Positions 39,269 through 48,719 of a DNA stretch of 64,000 bases are shown piece after piece. Position 1 is the first letter of the stretch, and each line of letters begins with the position of its first letter. The position numbers and the translations under genes are program-made. This stretch comes from Leeia speluncae (GTDB taxonomy: Bacteria > Pseudomonadota > Gammaproteobacteria > Burkholderiales > Leeiaceae): NCBI RefSeq assembly GCF_020564625.1, contig NZ_JAJBZT010000010.1, positions 1 through 64,000 on the forward strand. Reading direction: 5' to 3'. The notes under the pieces are model-generated. The model made no database searches. It worked only from the letters and a program-made list of their open reading frames with translations, and had not been told where the DNA came from.

Positions 39269-40050
39269 GCTTTGCCTCCTGTACGTTCAAGGAGGAAGCT
39301 CGCTAAATGGCGACCATTAAAAGTCGCATCGCCATCTTTTGCCAATTTTCCATTGATATTCATTAAGCAGCCGCAATCAGCGGTAATGAACTCATCTGCG
39401 CCAGTTGTTTTTAGCGAACGCGCTTTGTCTGTCACCATCGCACCAGAAATATCTGGGTGTTTTACCGAGAAAGTACCGCCAAACCCACAGCACTCGGATT
39501 CATGATCATGTACAAGGCGTTCTACATTTGCTAGACGGTCGACTAATGCCCAGCTATTGATGTGGACATCCATTTCACGTCTGGCACTACAGGATGTGTG
39601 GACGGCAATTTTGGTTGGTTCGCCCAAATCTTTTGGCTGCCAATCCAATACATTTAGCAAAAAGTCACTGAATTCAACAATACGGCCAGCAATTTCATTG
39701 GCAATGGCTTCGTCTTTATCACCAGCAAATAGGGTCGGCCAATGGTGTTTCATCATGCCGCCACAAGAGCCAGAAGGCACAACTACCGGCCAATCTTCAG
39801 GGAATAGAGATAACTGAGCACGGGCAACTTCACGTGCTTCTGCAGGGTGTCCGCTTGTGTAAGCAGGTTGGCCACAACAGCTTTGAGCCATTGGAAAATG
39901 AACGTTGATACCAAGCTTTTCTAACAAGGTAATTGCATCCATACCTGCGTTTGGAACAAAGATATCGATCAAACAGGTACCAAAAAAGTACACATCCCTT
40001 GGAATTGGGCGCTCGCTCTCTTGGTTAGAGGTGTTGGTGTTGTGGGCCAT
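39265..40050 (-). CDS. lutA: L-lactate utilisation protein LutA (CCG domains)
   Basis: Fe-S oxidoreductase of 261 residues with two cysteine-rich CCG domains: SCCGQPAYTSGH in the first half and ECCGFGGTFSVKHPD in the second. The ATG at 40050 has AAGGAAAAGAG before it, which is better than the frame's earlier start at 40080 that falls in the operator. First gene of the lutA-lutC-lutB-dld-lldP operon, divergent from lldR. Confidence 0.93.
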   Translation of the reverse strand: MAHNTNTSNQESERPIPRDVYFFGTCLIDIFVPNAGMDAITLLEKLGINVHFPMAQSCCGQPAYTSGHPAEAREVARAQLSLFPEDWPVVVPSGSCGGMMKHHWPTLFAGDKDEAIANEIAGRIVEFSDFLLNVLDWQPKDLGEPTKIAVHTSCSARREMDVHINSWALVDRLANVERLVHDHESECCGFGGTFSVKHPDISGAMVTDKARSLKTTGADEFITADCGCLMNINGKLAKDGDATFNGRHLASFLLERTGGKA

Positions 40051-40065
40051 CTCTTTTCCTTTGTA

Positions 40066-40082
40066 AATTGGTATTACCAATT
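40066..40082. promoter_or_regulatory. LldR-type operator O1
   Basis: Perfect 17-bp palindrome AATTGGTATTACCAATT, matching the FadR-subfamily pattern TTGGT-N3-ACCAA. It lies 16 nt upstream of the lutA ATG, so binding would block transcription of the operon. Confidence 0.85.
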
Positions 40083-40170
40083 AATTTTGTTTGTTGTCAC
40101 TTTATTATGAAAATTTATTCAAGTCAATCAATGGTTTCGGTAACAATATTGAAATGTGGTAGGTTTGTAC

Positions 40171-40189
40171 TATAATTGGTCATACCAAT
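40171..40189. promoter_or_regulatory. LldR-type operator O2 overlapping the lldR promoter
   Basis: ATTGGTCATACCAAT (40175-40189) is a second TTGGT-N3-ACCAA site. It overlaps the -10 (TATAAT, 40171-40176) of a good promoter whose -35 is TTGAAA (40149-40154, 16-nt spacer), so lldR is probably autoregulated. The O1-O2 distance of about 108 bp permits looping, as for E. coli lldPRD. Confidence 0.8.
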
Positions 40190-40283
40190 ATTAATGACGT
40201 ATGCCTGAAAGATGCCTTGCTGCTGCGCATTCGGTAAAATACATCCCAATTAAAAGTGAATCAGAAGAGAGACCTAGTCCCGC

Positions 40284-41045
40284 ATGTCTTACCAAAAAAT
40301 TAATGTGCCAAGGCTGGCAGATGCCATCATGGAACAGCTAGAGCAGCAAATTATTGAAGGGGTGTTAAAGCCTGGCGCACGCTTGCCTGCTGAGCGGGTA
40401 TTAGCTGAACAACTAGGCGTTTCTCGCCCTTCGCTTCGGGAGGCGATTCAAAAACTATCTGCCAAAGGACTAATCATTAGCCGGCAAGGCGGGGGTAACT
40501 ATGTATCTGATCAGCTTGAGACGGCTTTTTCAGATCCATGGGAAAAGCTCATCCGTGAAAACGAAGGCTTACACGACGATGTTTTAGAGTTTCGGCGGGC
40601 AATGGAAGGGGTGGTAGCAGGCATGGCGGCAGAACGTGCAACAGATGCCGACCGTAAACACCTAGAAGATTTAATCAAACAACTGCGTGCTGCGTATGAT
40701 GGGGAAGACCTTTCAGCCCAATCTGCAGCCGATGTGGCATTTCACCAAGCGGTAGCGGAGGCCTCCCACAATGTGTTGTTTGCTCACTTAGTTAGTAGCT
40801 TATTACACATGCTGCATCGAAATATTGAAGATAACATCGCTAATCTATTCGCTAGCGGTTCAGTTGCCGCTACCTTATTAGGTCAACATGAAGATGTATG
40901 GCAAGGCATCAAAGAAAGAGACCCAGTAAAAGCGAGAACCGCAGCAGAAGCGCATATCGATTTTGTTGCCAAAACCATGGCACACTTTCGGGACGAAAAA
41001 GAACGGCTAAAACGAGCTAAACGCCGATTAGGTGAAGATGCTTGA
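40284..41045 (+). CDS. lldR: GntR/FadR-family lactate regulator
   Basis: Regulator of 253 residues. N-terminal GntR winged helix (about 5-75, LEQQIIEGVLKPGARLPAERVLAEQLGVS...SLREAIQKL) and an all-helical FCD effector domain (about 90-230) with candidate metal-binding Asp/His residues in FHQAVAEASHN and HIDFVAK. Divergent from the lactate operon with two matching operators between them. LldR/PdhR type; lactate as ligand is inferred from the operon. Confidence 0.9.
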   Translation: MSYQKINVPRLADAIMEQLEQQIIEGVLKPGARLPAERVLAEQLGVSRPSLREAIQKLSAKGLIISRQGGGNYVSDQLETAFSDPWEKLIRENEGLHDDVLEFRRAMEGVVAGMAAERATDADRKHLEDLIKQLRAAYDGEDLSAQSAADVAFHQAVAEASHNVLFAHLVSSLLHMLHRNIEDNIANLFASGSVAATLLGQHEDVWQGIKERDPVKARTAAEAHIDFVAKTMAHFRDEKERLKRAKRRLGEDA

Positions 41046-41056
41046 TCATTGCGCGT

Positions 41057-41095
41057 TAGGTAGTTTCTATTGCTTGTGAAGCTACCTATTTATTT
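41057..41095 (+). terminator. Terminator of lldR
   Basis: An 11-bp stem with one G-U pair (41057-41067 with 41078-41088) and a T-rich tail. Confidence 0.65.
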
Positions 41096-41119
41096 TGTCT
41101 AACTTGATGATTAGCTCAT

Positions 41120-41791
41120 TTACCGTTGTTGTAAGCTAGGCTTAAACTCTCCAAAGCGTCTTTTCTGTTGCGTTTCTTCGTCTTCCCCACCATGTTCTGT
41201 GTAGATCAAACCTTTCATACCGTGCCGGATGCTGTATTCCCTGTAGAGTAACCCTGTTTCTTCGCAAGATTGTTCTCGGTGATGAATGGCTAAGAGAGCA
41301 CCTCGTTCCCACTGATAGACATCGTAATAGAAATTCATCCCTGCACAGCCTGCATTATCAATCCCGCTTTGCAGAAGTTGCTGAGTTGCTGAAACCGATA
41401 AATTACTCATTGAAGATAATTGGGTGTGGTACACAAAGGTTTTAGACTTGGGTGAGTAAAGCCAAACATCCGAAACCCGATTTCGGCATTGCCCATCGGT
41501 ACATCCTGTTATCCAAATATCTGTCCACTCATCAAAATTGAGATCGACACCTTTTATCTCTGGAGGCTGTTGATAAGTAAATTGGCTAGTGAGTGAATGC
41601 TTGCCAATACGTAGCTTTACTTTCTGCGCTATTGCTAAGTTTGGCAGAGAGGCCGCCAAAAGTGCTGCCGGGGGCGTTCCGCTCTCAATCAATATATGAC
41701 CTGCTAGTGCAGTGTTGGGGATGCTCAATAAGTACACAGAAAAGATCAGCGCAGCTATCGAAACAAAATGTTTGATTTTTGAGTGGCTCAT
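41120..41791 (-). CDS. Secreted hypothetical protein (FG-GAP/XAC2610-like)
   Basis: Exported protein of 223 residues with a signal peptide (1-30, ending ALA). The segment GVDLNFDEWTDIWITG resembles the Asp-rich calcium-binding loop of FG-GAP/XAC2610-type proteins, and it carries five or more Cys, which suggests disulfides. The C-terminus is charged (DEETQQKRRFGEFKP). Function unknown. Monocistronic, convergent with lldR. Confidence 0.65.
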   Translation of the reverse strand: MSHSKIKHFVSIAALIFSVYLLSIPNTALAGHILIESGTPPAALLAASLPNLAIAQKVKLRIGKHSLTSQFTYQQPPEIKGVDLNFDEWTDIWITGCTDGQCRNRVSDVWLYSPKSKTFVYHTQLSSMSNLSVSATQQLLQSGIDNAGCAGMNFYYDVYQWERGALLAIHHREQSCEETGLLYREYSIRHGMKGLIYTEHGGEDEETQQKRRFGEFKPSLQQR

Positions 41792-41965
41792 TGTGTTTTC
41801 TTTTCAGTATATTGGATACAAAATAAAACATAGGCGACCATTATTTATACAAATACGACCTAATGTGGTGCGCTTTGCTTAGTTGTGGTGCATGTTAATG
41901 ACATTATTCCATTTAACTATAAGAAATATTAATTAAACAATCCCTAAACATGTCCTTATTTATAT

Positions 41966-41983
41966 CTAAGTATAAATACTTAG
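41966..41983. promoter_or_regulatory. Perfect palindrome upstream of a chemoreceptor gene
   Basis: CTAAGTAT-AA-ATACTTAG is an 18-bp perfect dyad in the 279-nt AT-rich gap before the receptor start. It could be an operator; no regulator is adjacent. The rest of the gap shows nothing I can name. Confidence 0.35.
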
Positions 41984-42070
41984 GGTTTGTGCTCTTTTTT
42001 TGGGCATTTGGCATGGATGTTGCTGAGTATTGTTTACAAAAATATAGAAATAGATGAGGGACTGTCAAAG

Positions 42071-44251
42071 ATGGATCCCTCGCGTAAAACAGCAATCAGT
42101 GACTGGGGAAATGTCATGCTACAAAGTCAAACAATGCGGCTAAATGCCAGAGAGAAATCATGGTTACCATGGTTCGGTAAAACCGGTAAGTTGGCGATGC
42201 GTTGGGCCACGTATCAAAATCGCTATCGGTATGAATGGTTAGAAAGTGCATTTGAAGGAATTGCACAAACTAGGGTAAGAATCCTTACCGAGTGGGCTAA
42301 TCAACAATGGTCACATTTGCAAGGTATGGCGCAATCGATTGCGCTAACTGGTGTACCAACGTCAGATTGGTTAGCTCACCGTTTGCGTATTTGTAAGGAC
42401 GCTTCAGAACTCTTTTTGCTATCTGCAGAGGGCGAAGTAAAGGCCAGTAGTTATGCAAAGCATGTTGGTATGCGGGATATACCGCAAAAGACGTTACCTT
42501 ATGTGAAGAAAGGTCCTTTTCTATTTGGCCCTTATCTAGACCCGATGACCGAGTTGATCGGAAAAACCACTTCTGAGTTTCATGATGCCGTGACCTTGTT
42601 GTTTATGCTCCCAGTTTCTATTGGCAATGAACTTCAATTCATCCTTTGTGCGAGAGTACCAAATGATGTGTTGGGCGATCTGATTCAACGAGAAGGTGGG
42701 CATGTCTTTCATGAATCTGGCGATAACTATCTGTTTATGGCGGAATCAATCGTTGAGCCTGCAATAAAGCCTGGGACTGCCTTGTCACGCTCCCGCTTTG
42801 AAGATAACTCATTTAGCTTAGGGGATAATCTGAAGGATGGCGTTAAAACCGCCTACGGCACGGTAAAGGTAAATCGGCATACCGAGTTTGAACTAGTATT
42901 TAATGACCCTGCCACGAAGCAACTTCACCCCGGCGTCAGAGAAACTATTGCCAATGGTCAAAACCTGTTTGTTACTTATCCGGGTTATTCAGATTATCGT
43001 CACATCCCTGTGATTGGAAAAGGTGTTACGTTTAAGCTACCAGGCGCAGTCGATAAATGGGGATTAATGTGTGAGGCGGATCTTGAAGAGGTTTATCGCC
43101 TTAGACCGCTGAGTTACCGTGGCACCAGAAAATTACTGGCATTCTCCGTGGTCTCTTTTCTAGCCGCGATGATTGCGACGCTGACTTTTCATTTTGGAGA
43201 GACTGGCGCCTTGGTGAGTTGTGGCATTGCGATGTTGTTTTCAACCTTCATGCTACACCAAACCTACCTGAAAAAACTATCCAAACGCTTATCTGAAACG
43301 GCCAAAGTGGTACAAGCAGTAGCGGAAGGAGGGGGTGATCTTTCAAAACGATTAGAAAAACCCGGTCAGTACCGAGATGAAATTACTGCGACTTCCCAAT
43401 GGGTAAATAGTCTTCTTGATAATATGGAAACCATGATAGGCAGCATCATGCATATTAATAAAGAAGTTAGCCATGCCAATAAAGCCCAAATGGATGCAGG
43501 AAAGATGACCGGTGAGCGCGCAGAAGAAGTATTTTCAGCCATGCAAAATATTTTGCGTTCCTTAGAAGATCAATTACAGGAAATATCTGTTGCTACCACA
43601 CAAGCAGATTCAATGAAAATTGAAATTGCGAATGCATTTGCAACCGCGCAAGGGCAGTTTAGATCACTAGATAAAATGTCGAGCGATATTCGTCTTCGAA
43701 TTAGCGGCTCAGCACAAACAATTGGCGATTTACAGCAACGTACCGCAGAAATTGATCATATTGTTTTAGTGATTAAAGAAATTGCTGATCAAACAAATTT
43801 ATTGGCTTTAAATGCAGCTATTGAAGCCGCTAGGGCAGGGGAAACCGGCAGAGGGTTTGCTGTCGTAGCAGATGAAGTGCGTAAATTAGCAGAGCGTACT
43901 AGACAAGCTACTTTGCAAATTAGTGGAATGATTACTGGCGTGCAAGACCAAGCAGCGGTGGCGGTGACTTCTATGCAATCTAGTATGTCGGAACTTGAAG
44001 TTGGCCTAAAATTAGCCGTCGAAAGTGCTGCGGATAGAACCGATACCGAAAAAATGGTGAGCAATATGCTCGATACGATTCAGCATATTGCAGAGTCTTG
44101 TATTTCTCACTCCACTTCTATTCAAAGTATTACTGGCACAGCGGAAGCGATGCGTGTTGCTTTAGATGATTCGGAACAAAGTTTAGAAGAAGCGGCAGTT
44201 GCTGTAGACAAACTCGATAATTTAACGGCGAAATTTAAAGTCGCTATCTGA
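42071..44251 (+). CDS. Methyl-accepting chemotaxis protein with Aer-like topology
   Basis: Receptor of 726 residues from the ATG at 42071 (GAGGG Shine-Dalgarno; an earlier in-frame start at 41987 lacks one). I see no N-terminal membrane helix. A sensor region of about 350 residues (motifs [38 protein letters not shown]) precedes a pair of close membrane helices (about 350-395), then HAMP (about 400-450) and the signalling domain with tip [23 protein letters not shown]. Sensor and kinase-control parts would both be cytoplasmic, as in Aer. Ligand unknown. Confidence 0.88.
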   Translation: MDPSRKTAISDWGNVMLQSQTMRLNAREKSWLPWFGKTGKLAMRWATYQNRYRYEWLESAFEGIAQTRVRILTEWANQQWSHLQGMAQSIALTGVPTSDWLAHRLRICKDASELFLLSAEGEVKASSYAKHVGMRDIPQKTLPYVKKGPFLFGPYLDPMTELIGKTTSEFHDAVTLLFMLPVSIGNELQFILCARVPNDVLGDLIQREGGHVFHESGDNYLFMAESIVEPAIKPGTALSRSRFEDNSFSLGDNLKDGVKTAYGTVKVNRHTEFELVFNDPATKQLHPGVRETIANGQNLFVTYPGYSDYRHIPVIGKGVTFKLPGAVDKWGLMCEADLEEVYRLRPLSYRGTRKLLAFSVVSFLAAMIATLTFHFGETGALVSCGIAMLFSTFMLHQTYLKKLSKRLSETAKVVQAVAEGGGDLSKRLEKPGQYRDEITATSQWVNSLLDNMETMIGSIMHINKEVSHANKAQMDAGKMTGERAEEVFSAMQNILRSLEDQLQEISVATTQADSMKIEIANAFATAQGQFRSLDKMSSDIRLRISGSAQTIGDLQQRTAEIDHIVLVIKEIADQTNLLALNAAIEAARAGETGRGFAVVADEVRKLAERTRQATLQISGMITGVQDQAAVAVTSMQSSMSELEVGLKLAVESAADRTDTEKMVSNMLDTIQHIAESCISHSTSIQSITGTAEAMRVALDDSEQSLEEAAVAVDKLDNLTAKFKVAI

Positions 44252-44272
44252 TATTTTTCAAACTAATGATTA

Positions 44273-44300
44273 GCACACGCAAATTCCACTTGCGTGTGCA
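44273..44300 (+). terminator. Hairpin after the first chemoreceptor gene
   Basis: Perfect 10-bp stem (44273-44282 with 44290-44299), loop 7 nt, short of T in the tail. Confidence 0.5.
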
Positions 44301-44411
44301 AATTCTCCTTCTATACTTATCCTTGGAACATGCCAATTTGTTAAAGCTATGATAATGGGCTTATGCGTTTATCTTGTAGAAATGACAAGTTAATTTCAAG
44401 GGTGAAATAGA

Positions 44412-46394
44412 ATGATTAAATTAGATGCAATCAATATCAAGGCAAAGCTATTGCTCTTAGTAATGCCATTTATTGTGTTGATTATTATCTTTGCTACGCT
44501 TTTTGCCTTTGATCGTTATCAGTCTTATCAGCAGTTAAACTCTGCCATGTCTCTGGTTAACGTGTCGGAAAATTCCTCCACGCTGATTGATACTTTGCAA
44601 ACTGAACGTGGATTAACCAATGGTTTTCTGAATGGGCAAGGCGATTTACCTGCGCCACTTCAAGGGGCGCGTGGTAAAACAGACGCAGCCTTTGATTCAT
44701 TCAAACAACTGGGTGATCAATTAACCGATCCTGCAGTGAGTGAAGATGTTAAAAAACTCACCTCCTCTATTTCTTCTCTTATTAGCATGCGCAGCCAAAT
44801 TAATAGCCGTTCTGCTGCCGCGTCAGACGTGTTTAAAGCCTATAGCCAACAAATTGAAGGATTAATTCAGTTAATTTCAGGATTAGGACAGATTAGTAAA
44901 GAAAGTAAGCTTGCTAGCTACAGCGTTAGCTTGAGTAACCTACTGTGTGTGAAAGAGTTTGCCGGGCGTGAGCGTGGTTTCGTGAATGGTGTGTTGAGTA
45001 AAGGCGCCTTTGACCAAGCATCTTTTGCCCAAGCAAAATCATTAGAAGCGCAACAAAATGCATGTCTTGCACAATTTAAGCAACTATCTAGTGATGCAGT
45101 GGTTGCTAGCACTGCATCACTATTGCAATCACCTGAGTTTGCTAATGTCGATGCAATAAGAAAACAAGTTTATGGCGCAGAACTTGGTAGCCCTGCAGCC
45201 ATTAAACCTGCAGAGTGGTTTTCTACTACTTCTGCTCGTATTGGCAAATTATTGGCTATTAATCAATTTCTATTGCAAGCGCTAAAAACAGATGTATCGG
45301 CCGCTTTAAATACAGCGAAAAATCAACTTATCCAAGTACTTGTGGGCGCAGGCGGGCTGATTGCCCTTGTTGGCGTATTCGCCATCCTTATATATCGCAG
45401 TATTCATCAACCGATTGTAAAGCTAGAAAACACTATTTTAGAGATGAGTCAAAAGCTAGACTTAACGCTAAAAGCCGATGTAAATGGTAAGAATGAAATA
45501 ACCAGCATCTGGAATGCATTAAGTAAATTGATTCACTCTATCAGCCAATCACTGAACACAGTGAAAACACATGCACACCAGCTAGAAGGTGCATCAAGTA
45601 CATTACTGAATGTGGCAGATCGTTCTGCCAAGAATAGTGATATTCAAAGCAATGCATCCGCCTCGATGGCTGCAGCGGTAGAGGAAATGTCTGCGGGTAT
45701 TTCGATGGCGAGTGACAATATTCAAGAGAATATGAAAGCATCTCTAGATATGCAGCAGCGGGTTCAACATGGTTGGGAGCGAATTCACTCTACCGCCAAA
45801 GCTGTAGAGTCTACCGCCGAAGCGGTTGGACATGCAGGTAATGTGATTTCCACATTAGAAGAGAAATCAGCCAATATTCGCCACATTATTACCGCGATTC
45901 GCACCATTGCCGACCAGACAAATTTGTTAGCATTAAATGCCGCGATTGAAGCGGCGCGTGCGGGAGAGCAAGGTAGAGGTTTTGCGGTGGTGGCAGACGA
46001 AGTGCGTAAGTTGGCCGAGCGTACAGGTAGAGAAACCGTAGGTATTACTACCTTAATTGAAGAAATTAATTCGGAAACCGCGGCCGCCTCTGCAGACATG
46101 CAAAATGCCAAAGAAAGTATGAGTTTATCTTTAGGATTAATTAGCCAAACGCTAGAAGACCTAGATGGTATTCATGACATGGCAAAAAATGTGTCTATTA
46201 ACAGCCAAGATTCTGCCTCTGCAATGCAAGAGCAAACAGCAGCAAGTAATGATGTGGCAGAAAACATTAGTCGAATTGCTGCACTTTCAGAGGAAACGTC
46301 TGACGTCGTGCAATCTGCGGCCAATTTGGCTAAACAGCTATCTCATTCTTCATCCGAGCTAGTTAGTCAGGTAGATAAATTTAAGCTTGATTAG
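44412..46394 (+). CDS. Methyl-accepting chemotaxis protein with NIT sensor
   Basis: Receptor of 660 residues. Membrane helix 1 at about 13-33, periplasmic NIT (nitrate/nitrite-sensing) domain about 55-290 with [15 protein letters not shown] and [17 protein letters not shown], helix 2 about 308-328, HAMP about 330-385, and signalling domain with tip [26 protein letters not shown] domains respond to nitrate or nitrite in known cases; the ligand here is inferred. GGGTGA Shine-Dalgarno region before the ATG. Confidence 0.92.
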   Translation: MIKLDAINIKAKLLLLVMPFIVLIIIFATLFAFDRYQSYQQLNSAMSLVNVSENSSTLIDTLQTERGLTNGFLNGQGDLPAPLQGARGKTDAAFDSFKQLGDQLTDPAVSEDVKKLTSSISSLISMRSQINSRSAAASDVFKAYSQQIEGLIQLISGLGQISKESKLASYSVSLSNLLCVKEFAGRERGFVNGVLSKGAFDQASFAQAKSLEAQQNACLAQFKQLSSDAVVASTASLLQSPEFANVDAIRKQVYGAELGSPAAIKPAEWFSTTSARIGKLLAINQFLLQALKTDVSAALNTAKNQLIQVLVGAGGLIALVGVFAILIYRSIHQPIVKLENTILEMSQKLDLTLKADVNGKNEITSIWNALSKLIHSISQSLNTVKTHAHQLEGASSTLLNVADRSAKNSDIQSNASASMAAAVEEMSAGISMASDNIQENMKASLDMQQRVQHGWERIHSTAKAVESTAEAVGHAGNVISTLEEKSANIRHIITAIRTIADQTNLLALNAAIEAARAGEQGRGFAVVADEVRKLAERTGRETVGITTLIEEINSETAAASADMQNAKESMSLSLGLISQTLEDLDGIHDMAKNVSINSQDSASAMQEQTAASNDVAENISRIAALSEETSDVVQSAANLAKQLSHSSSELVSQVDKFKLD

Positions 46395-46404
46395 GTTTTT
46401 TGAA

Positions 46405-46452
46405 CACGGTCTGCTGACTCTCTCTCCTAGGCAGACCGTGCTTCTTTTCTTT
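46405..46452 (+). terminator. Terminator after the NIT receptor gene
   Basis: Perfect 10-bp stem (46405-46414 with 46431-46440) and a T-rich tail. It separates the receptor from the small downstream gene. Confidence 0.8.
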
Positions 46453-46612
46453 CCAAATAATCAATTTGCTGATTAGTTCGCCAGATAAATCCTTTTTCAT
46501 GTATTAAAAATACAGAAATTTTTTTGTTTTTATCTATTTTCTATTGCAATTTGCAAAGATAAGCATATTATTTTGTCATTGAATTTTAAAGTAAGTGACA
46601 TCAAGAGGTAAT

Positions 46613-46828
46613 ATGCGCGTAAAAATATACGAAGACATGCACGGATCAAAAATTTTACTGGTCCGCGATGATTTTGTATTTTCAGATTTGCCAACCGATC
46701 GTTTAGCAACAATTCGACCGCAGTTGAAATACCCTTACTCTGTGAAGGAGTCTCAACTATATTCAATGGGTGTAAATGTAGGGGTCGCCATTCCTGCGCT
46801 TATTTCTAACGGATATTGCTTTTTGTAA
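46613..46828 (+). CDS. Small hypothetical protein downstream of a chemoreceptor
   Basis: Protein of 71 residues from an ATG with AGAGG 5 nt before it. It starts MRVKIYEDMHGSKILLVRDDF and ends SNGYCFL. The start (MRVxxYE) and the NGY-x-F end resemble the 114-residue protein at 50496, which also follows a chemoreceptor gene. No known family recognised. It has its own terminator. Confidence 0.55.
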   Translation: MRVKIYEDMHGSKILLVRDDFVFSDLPTDRLATIRPQLKYPYSVKESQLYSMGVNVGVAIPALISNGYCFL

Positions 46829-46841
46829 GATCTGGCGGGAG

Positions 46842-46883
46842 AAATGAGCTGAATCCACATTGGTGTACTCAGCTCATTTTATA
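46842..46883. terminator. Terminator between convergent small gene and AlgP-like gene
   Basis: Perfect 11-bp stem (46842-46852 with 46869-46879), loop 16 nt, with TTT inside the right arm. Confidence 0.65.
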
Positions 46884-46888
46884 AAGAG

Positions 46889-47401
46889 TTACTTGCCTGG
46901 ACGACCAGTTTTTACTATTTCAACTGCTGCTAAAGCCGCTTTTAGCTGATCACCATTTAGCTTGTTTAGTGCAATCAAGCCCGCACGTAGTAATTCACTT
47001 TTCTTGATAGATACATTCAAGCCGAGTGCTTTTTCTTTCAGTACATCAATCAGATCATAGTCATCCTTAGGCATCGTGAAACTATCACGCACTACCTTGG
47101 TTTTCTTTTTCTTCTTTTCTACCGCTTCTACAACAGCCACTGTTTCCACTTCGGTTTCAACTGGTGCCACGGCTTTAGTTGGCGCTGCTTTAACGGCTAA
47201 TTCTACTTTAGGGGCTGGGCTTGGTTTTGCTGCTGGTGCAGCGGTTACTTTCTTAGCGACAACAGGTTTGCTTGCAGGCGTTGCCGATGGTTTGTTTTCT
47301 ACTGCTGCAGGTTTTTCCGCTGCTGGTTTTGCGGCAGTATTCGTCGCCGGTTTTGCTGAGCGAACAGGTGGTTTTTTGGCGTTATTGTTGGGGGTAGACA
47401 T
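46889..47401 (-). CDS. AlgP-like basic protein with ribbon-helix-helix-like end
   Basis: Protein of 170 residues. Residues 1-100 are a low-complexity Ala/Lys/Pro tail of the kind found in AlgP/AlgR3 and histone-H1-like proteins, ending in a KKKKKTK cluster. Residues about 105-150 look like a ribbon-helix-helix fold (RDSFTMPKDDYDLIDVLKEK...SIKKSELLRAGLIAL). A non-specific or architectural DNA-binding role is inferred. I chose the ATG at 47401 with GAGG 7 nt upstream; a TTG two codons earlier is less likely. Confidence 0.7.
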   Translation of the reverse strand: MSTPNNNAKKPPVRSAKPATNTAAKPAAEKPAAVENKPSATPASKPVVAKKVTAAPAAKPSPAPKVELAVKAAPTKAVAPVETEVETVAVVEAVEKKKKKTKVVRDSFTMPKDDYDLIDVLKEKALGLNVSIKKSELLRAGLIALNKLNGDQLKAALAAVEIVKTGRPGK

Positions 47402-47519
47402 AAGCAAGCCTCAATCATGAATTGATATAAACAGTATATATAGTATATTTTTGAGGGGAGTAAAACAATCTGATTTTTATGACAGTTTTATTACTAACTA
47501 CTTGAGTTTAAATGACTAT

Positions 47520-48479
47520 TTAGTGGCGTCTTGGTAATTCGTGAACCGGCTTATCATGTATTAAATGATGAATTAAACCCATTCTTAATCCAGGAGGAGA
47601 GGGGATCATCTCCTCAATGCCGAGTGTCTTAAACACAGCCAGCATAATCGCTAAGCCTGCAGGTAAGATGTCAGATCTTCCTAGTGGAAGCATTTGTTGA
47701 ATTTGGCGATCAATCTTGCCTGTATTTAGTAAATAAAGAGATAGTCGAAGTAAGCCTTCGTGCGTAATCCCTGTTTTACCTTTCGGGTTTAACTCTAATG
47801 CTTTTAATACCTTTGCTAAAGCCCTAGACGTGCCCGAGGAACCGATCGCAATCTCCCAATCATGAGATCGATAATGTTCTACCATCGGCGCTAAGATGAG
47901 CGATGCTTGCCATTCTGCCTCTTGAAGTGCAGATGAAGAGATCTTGCCTTGGGGGAAGAATAGAGGGCTAAAAGAGCCACTACCCATTGGAAAACTATCG
48001 ATCAAGAAGGGCATATCACCCTTGCCTGTGATGATTTCTGTTGAACCGCCACCAATATCAACGACTAATTTTTTTTCTGGTAATTCAGGCATGGCGTGAC
48101 AAACACCCGAATAGACCAATCTAGCTTCTTCCTGACCAGATATTACCTTGATTTTAAAGCCTAATTTATCTTCTGCAGACTTTAAAAAATGGGCTGCGTT
48201 TTCAGCAATGCGCACAGTATTGGTGGCAACCGCTTTTACCCGATGCTGCTGAAATCCATTAATACGTTTACCAAATCTTTCTAACGCTTCCCAAGCGCGT
48301 GAAAGTGCTTTTTCATTTAAATGATTGTTTTGTAGGCCTTCAGCCAATCTCACCGGTTCTCGTAAGGTTTCTAGTGTCACAATTTTTTCTGTCGTATTGG
48401 CCGGGTGTTTGCCAATGGTCATTCTAAACGCATTCGAACCCAGATCAATTGCAGCAAATAGTTGATGATCAGAAGGCAT
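47520..48479 (-). CDS. Ppx/GppA phosphatase, short form
   Basis: Exopolyphosphatase/pppGpp-phosphatase-family protein of 319 residues. The ASKHA-fold motifs are present: AAIDLGSNAFRMTI at the N-terminus, VVDIGGGSTEIITG, and IGSSGTSRALAKVL. E. coli Ppx and GppA (about 500 residues) have an extra C-terminal HD-like domain that is absent here, as in the short Ppx1/Ppx-2 type. It acts on polyphosphate or (p)ppGpp; which one cannot be told. Monocistronic. Confidence 0.88.
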   Translation of the reverse strand: MPSDHQLFAAIDLGSNAFRMTIGKHPANTTEKIVTLETLREPVRLAEGLQNNHLNEKALSRAWEALERFGKRINGFQQHRVKAVATNTVRIAENAAHFLKSAEDKLGFKIKVISGQEEARLVYSGVCHAMPELPEKKLVVDIGGGSTEIITGKGDMPFLIDSFPMGSGSFSPLFFPQGKISSSALQEAEWQASLILAPMVEHYRSHDWEIAIGSSGTSRALAKVLKALELNPKGKTGITHEGLLRLSLYLLNTGKIDRQIQQMLPLGRSDILPAGLAIMLAVFKTLGIEEMIPSPPGLRMGLIHHLIHDKPVHELPRRH

Positions 48480-48719
48480 GGAATATCCTTAAATGAAATC
48501 GCTACGCAGGAAAAAATTGTTGTGTATAAAACTGTGTATACGGTATTACCTCATGCGTGAGTTACAACTTGATGACAATTAAATGACGTTTTTATATTGC
48601 TGGTGAGTTGAATAGTTAAAAGTTGAATCATGAATAAATTTATTTCTTTGCTTTTCTAAATTGTCACGGATTTGTCATTAAATATTCATAGTATGTCGCG
48701 AGATGTTAGGGGACATAAA

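Noticed and set aside
47076-47420. Plus-strand open frame antisense to the AlgP-like gene
   Set aside because: Low-complexity shadow of the Ala/Lys/Pro tail; the minus-strand product has a clear fold and ribosome site.
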